Shown here: piece by piece, positions 23,541 to 26,251 of the stretch | Layout of the letters: each line of letters begins with the position of its first letter | Position numbering within the stretch: position 1 is the stretch's first letter | Assembly (NCBI GenBank): GCA_938045615.1 | Contig: CALIBC010000221.1 | Span: forward strand, 1 to 26,251 | DNA: 26,251 nucleotides | Source of the DNA: an uncultured Clostridia bacterium | GTDB taxonomy: Bacteria; Bacillota; Clostridia; Peptostreptococcales; Anaerovoracaceae | Direction: 5' to 3' | Translations under genes and position numbers: made by a program | The notes under the pieces: generated by a model | What the model saw: the letters and a program-made list of their open reading frames with translations, nothing else | Databases searched by the model: none | Told to the model about the DNA's origin: nothing

Positions 23541-23888
23541 CTATAAAAATTCTATATACTTGACTTCTTTCAGTACATTTAAAAACTGTATAAGTCTCGG
23601 GTACAGCGGCTCCGCTTCTTCGCCGAACTCCTCTTTAACCTTGCCGCCTATGTCGAAAACCGTGTTCTTTCCGTCTATCGACAGCCATACAAAACTACCG
23701 AACTCATCAAGGTCTATATTGCTTACCTCGGGGGTTTTGAACATTTTCTGAGCGAGTCTGTTGTAGAAGCCCTTATTTTCCTGTACAACGGTAACAAGGC
23801 CGTTGTTTTCCATCCAATCAAGATCCCCGCAAATTGCAGGGATCTTGTCGAGATAGTTTTCCGTGTTTATTTCTTTTTTCTTACGCAT
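23541..23888 (-). CDS. PqqD-like protein (RiPP recognition element fold)
   Basis: A 115-residue protein. The part from about 15 to 115, with EENKGFYNRLAQKMFK-like start, DLDEFGSFVWLSIDGKNTVFDIGGKVKEEFGEEAEPLY in outline and LNVLKEVKYIEFL at the end, fits the PqqD family: a winged helix that binds leader peptides for radical SAM or other enzymes in ribosomal peptide pathways. No precursor peptide, cyclase or radical SAM maturase is adjacent, so it is an orphan or has taken another job with the transporter. Its ATG overlaps the end of the OPT gene by 8 bases (ATGCGTAA) and it lacks a strong ribosome binding site, pointing to translational coupling with the transporter. Confidence 0.8.
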   Translation of the reverse strand: MRKKKEINTENYLDKIPAICGDLDWMENNGLVTVVQENKGFYNRLAQKMFKTPEVSNIDLDEFGSFVWLSIDGKNTVFDIGGKVKEEFGEEAEPLYPRLIQFLNVLKEVKYIEFL

Positions 23889-25806
23889 CGTATTTAGCGC
23901 CCGACTGCGGTTTCTTTCTCAAACAATAGTAAAGAAGCGTAGCGACCAGGAGCGCGAAAGCAACAATTGAACCGATGTTTCCAAGGTTGAGCTTTCCGGA
24001 CAGATTTATCACATCTCCCAAAGATTTTCCGCCGCTCATAGGGATGACCGCAAATACCGCAAGCAGTATGCCGAGCAGTCCCTCTCCGGCAATCATGCCC
24101 GAAGAATAGAGTATTCCGCTGCTGATGGCTGCTTCTTTAGCCTTCTCATCCTTAAATTTCTTCTTTTCAACGTACAGTTTTACAAATCCGCCGATCATCA
24201 GAGGTACCGACAGGTGTATAGGCAGGTACAGTCCTATAGCGACCGGAAGTACCGGAATCCTTACAATTTCAAGGATTACGGCAAAGAATACTCCTGCAAA
24301 CACCAAAGTCCACGGCAAGTTTGCGTTCATAACGCCCTCGATAACCAGTTTCATAAGATTTGCCTGAGGCGCAGGAAGCATTTTGCCGCCGTAACCCCAT
24401 GCAGCGTTGAGCAGATACAAAACTCCGGCAATGGCAAGGCCTGACGCCAGCGTTCCGATAACTTCACCTATCTGCTGTCTGTAAGGTGATGCGCCCACGA
24501 TATATCCCGTTTTGAGATCCTGTGACATATCTCCTGCCATAGCAGCTACTATACATATAACCGTACCGATCATGATCGCGGTGACCATTCCCGATGTTCC
24601 CGTGGTTCCGCTCATCTTCAAAAGCATCGTTGAAATCAGAAGTGTAGCGATAGCCATACCCGACACAGGGTTGTTGGAGCTTCCGACAAGGCCGACCATT
24701 CTGGAAGAAACAGTCGCAAAGAAGAATCCGAATACGATTATGATAAGCACGCTGCCTATTCCCATAGGAATGGTAGGCACAGCGACCAGAATCGCTATTA
24801 CGATAAGCAGGATTATCCCGAGGAACTTCATATCAAGATCCTTGTTCTGACGATTTATCGTGGTTGCGGTATCCTTTGCCCCCAAACTTGACATGCTGTC
24901 TCTGAACGTGCGCACTATCAGAGGCAGGGATTTGATCAGCGACATTATACCTCCCGCCGCCACGGCGCCTGCGCCTATGTAGCGTACGTAACTTCCCCAT
25001 AGCCCCCATGTGTCGAGAGCGCTTATAGGTTCTTTTGCCGGGAACATTACCATGTCTCCTCCGAAAGCCTTTATAAGCGGCATGATGATGAACCAGCCGA
25101 AAATTCCTCCGGCTATCATGTATGAGGAAATTATCGGTCCGCATATGTAACCGACACCCGCAAGCGCAGGAAGCACATCGACACCTATGCCGGAACCGTC
25201 ATACTTTTTGAAAGCCTAGTCAGCTTCACTCGGGAAGACCTTGAGTCCGTCAGCAATAAACTTGTAACCTGCGGCGATCCCAAGACCCGCAAACACCGTG
25301 CGCGCCTCCGAACCGCCCTCTTCTCCCGCAACGAGGACTTCGGCACATGCCGTCCCCTCAGGATAAGGCAGGTTTCCATGCTCTTTTACAATCAACGCGC
25401 TCCTCAAAGGTACCATGAATACCACTCCGAGCAGCCCGCCGCTTATACAAACAAGTGCAATCGTCATATAACTCGGAGGCGTTCCCGCCCCCTCGGCCGC
25501 CCACATGAAGACTGCCGGCAAAGTAAATATTGCACCGGCCGCCAAAGATTCACCGGCGGATCCTATGGTCTGCACCATGTTGTTCTCCAGTATGGAGTCT
25601 TTCTTCATTATTATACGAATAATTCCCATTGATATTACCGCCGCCGGAATAGATGCCGACACGGTCATACCTACGCGCAATCCCAAGTACGCGTTTGCTC
25701 CACCGAAAAGTATGGCAAGCAAACTTCCCAAAATAATAGATGTCACCGTAAATTCCGGCATCACTCTGTCCGCCGGGATAAACGGCTTAAACTCTTTTTC
25801 GTTCAT
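23881..25806 (-). pseudogene. OPT family oligopeptide transporter, interrupted by one in-frame TAG
   Basis: The gene encodes a multi-helix OPT transporter that would take up small peptides (or metal chelates) by proton symport. The reading frame from the ATG at 25806 (AAGGGAG 7 bases upstream) to the TAA at 23881 is 641 codons, normal for the family. Codon 197, at 25216-25218, is TAG. The same frame continues at once with AFKKYDGSGIGVDVLPALAGVGY, so there is no frameshift. Both halves look intact: GGANAYLGLRVGMTVSASIPAAV in outline and NNMVQTIGSAGES before the stop, and about ten hydrophobic segments after it. A Trp codon (TGG) mutated to TAG is plausible, since the preceding SEAD-stop-AFKKY would read SEADWAFKKY. 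It may be a recent nonsense mutation, a sequencing error, suppression, or two proteins with restart near 25176. The downstream genes depend on this transcript. Confidence 0.85.
25216..25218 (-). other. In-frame amber codon inside the OPT transporter gene
   Basis: The three bases CTA on the plus strand read TAG on the coding strand. The next in-frame codon that could act as a start is GTG at 25174-25176, with no clear ribosome binding site. TAG also ends at least one ordinary gene here (the Big_5-like gene), so it is used as a true stop in this genome. Confidence 0.9.
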
Positions 25807-25824
25807 AAAAATCTCCCTTCTCAT

Positions 25825-26018
25825 TAACTTTTTTGAACTTCATACTACTACAGTTTAACATAATGGATCGACGGTTTTCAAGCTCATTATTTGGCGGTTA
25901 TTCTTGCGCGAACTCGGGCAATCGCATTGGATCTTGAGAATAGTAAACTTTCAACGATCGGGGGTATTCAAAACATAAGCATAGAGTGCGACAAAAACGC
26001 ACCGCCGTTTCAAAAAAC
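25825..26018. other. Intergenic region upstream of the OPT gene
   Basis: About 190 bases without a credible gene. The minus-strand promoter of the OPT operon should lie here, but only a weak match (TTGAAA with TTAAAC 17 bases on, about 25855-25885) is visible. A short GTGCG/CGCAC hairpin follows the stop of the gene at 26019 (about 25987-26003) and encloses a T-rich loop; it is not a standard terminator. Confidence 0.3.
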
Positions 26019-26251
26019 TCATCGTACAAAGAACGTTCCCACATAATAAGGATCTTTCCCCTTACTATGGCTAAAGACGTTTTTCTCCTTTTCTTTAATA
26101 AATTTATCTCCTCTTATTTTGTACCTGTATAAAGTGGTGTTGTTGTCATACTCATTGTAAAGGAGATACAATTTATCACCTTTTATCTTGACCTGTGAAA
26201 GATGGTGTTTGAACTTTACATACTTTATTTTCTTTGTCTTGATATCCACAA
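26019..26251 (-). CDS. 3' end of an unidentified gene, cut by the window edge
   Basis: The last 76 or so codons of a gene that begins outside the window; the frame is open to the edge and its first visible codon with start potential is only a GTG. The fragment is rich in Lys and Tyr and has repeating short beta strands (KIKYVKFKHHLSQVKIKGDKL, then LYLLYNEYDNNTTLYRYKI in outline). That rhythm is seen in beta-propeller or Kelch-like extracellular proteins, but the family cannot be named from this piece. Codons are more AT-rich than in neighbouring genes. Confidence 0.7.
   Translation of the reverse strand, partial: VDIKTKKIKYVKFKHHLSQVKIKGDKLYLLYNEYDNNTTLYRYKIRGDKFIKEKEKNVFSHSKGKDPYYVGTFFVR

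Noticed and set aside
25216..25218. Pyrrolysine codon
   Set aside because: OPT transporters are not known to contain pyrrolysine, TAG is an ordinary stop elsewhere in this window, and no PYLIS-like element or pyl gene was seen. A nonsense mutation or read error is simpler.

Overview
The window looks like a chromosomal segment of a low-to-mid GC Gram-positive anaerobe of the Clostridia. Supporting signs are strong AGGAGG ribosome binding sites, sigma-A-like promoters, class II aldolase, the MEP-pathway kinase IspE followed by a GntR regulator, the LemA/DUF2207 pair, and secreted proteins with BspA-type leucine-rich repeats, Fn3 and dockerin domains. A host-associated Eubacteriales species (Anaerovoracaceae/Mogibacterium-like) is my guess, with low confidence. 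There are no rRNA or tRNA genes, IS elements, integrases or CRISPR arrays.

Layout. 1-1.9 kb: a small membrane protein with a MltG-like N-terminal fold, then fructose-bisphosphate aldolase and a strong terminator. 2.0-10.8 kb: an extracellular cassette. Three minus-strand genes form an operon read from about 7.0 kb down to 2.0 kb: an LRR-dockerin protein, an LRR-Big2-cohesin-like-dockerin protein, and a cohesin-Fn3-Fn3 protein. A large subtilisin-family protease ending in half a dockerin is transcribed divergently. I infer a non-cellulosomal cohesin-dockerin complex that gathers LRR adhesins and a surface protease; this is the most interesting system here. 11.1-14.5 kb (minus): a TatD-type radical SAM protein, then a coupled lemA-DUF2207 pair with its own promoter. 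14.6-16.3 kb (plus): an AbrB-like regulator, ABC ATPase and permease in a tight operon whose promoter carries nested inverted repeats. 16.5-18.1 kb: a membrane HtrA/DegP-type protease with a long cytoplasmic tail. 18.2-23.0 kb (minus): pepD-like dipeptidase, tadA (apparently leaderless), a Big_5-like membrane protein, ispE and a FadR-type GntR regulator. 23.2-25.8 kb (minus): an OPT-family oligopeptide transporter broken by one in-frame TAG, overlapping an orphan PqqD-like gene and followed by a small membrane protein. 26.0 kb to the end: the 3' part of an unidentified gene.

Working together: the surface protease, OPT transporter and PepD-like dipeptidase suggest a life based on peptides. Degradation outside the cell, peptide uptake and dipeptide hydrolysis are all represented, although the transporter may be inactive in this strain. 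Short tandem repeats sit at or just after the stop codons of three genes (cohesin protein, subtilase, DUF2207), an unexplained shared feature.

All calls were read by eye from sequence and translation. No database search or structure prediction was run.
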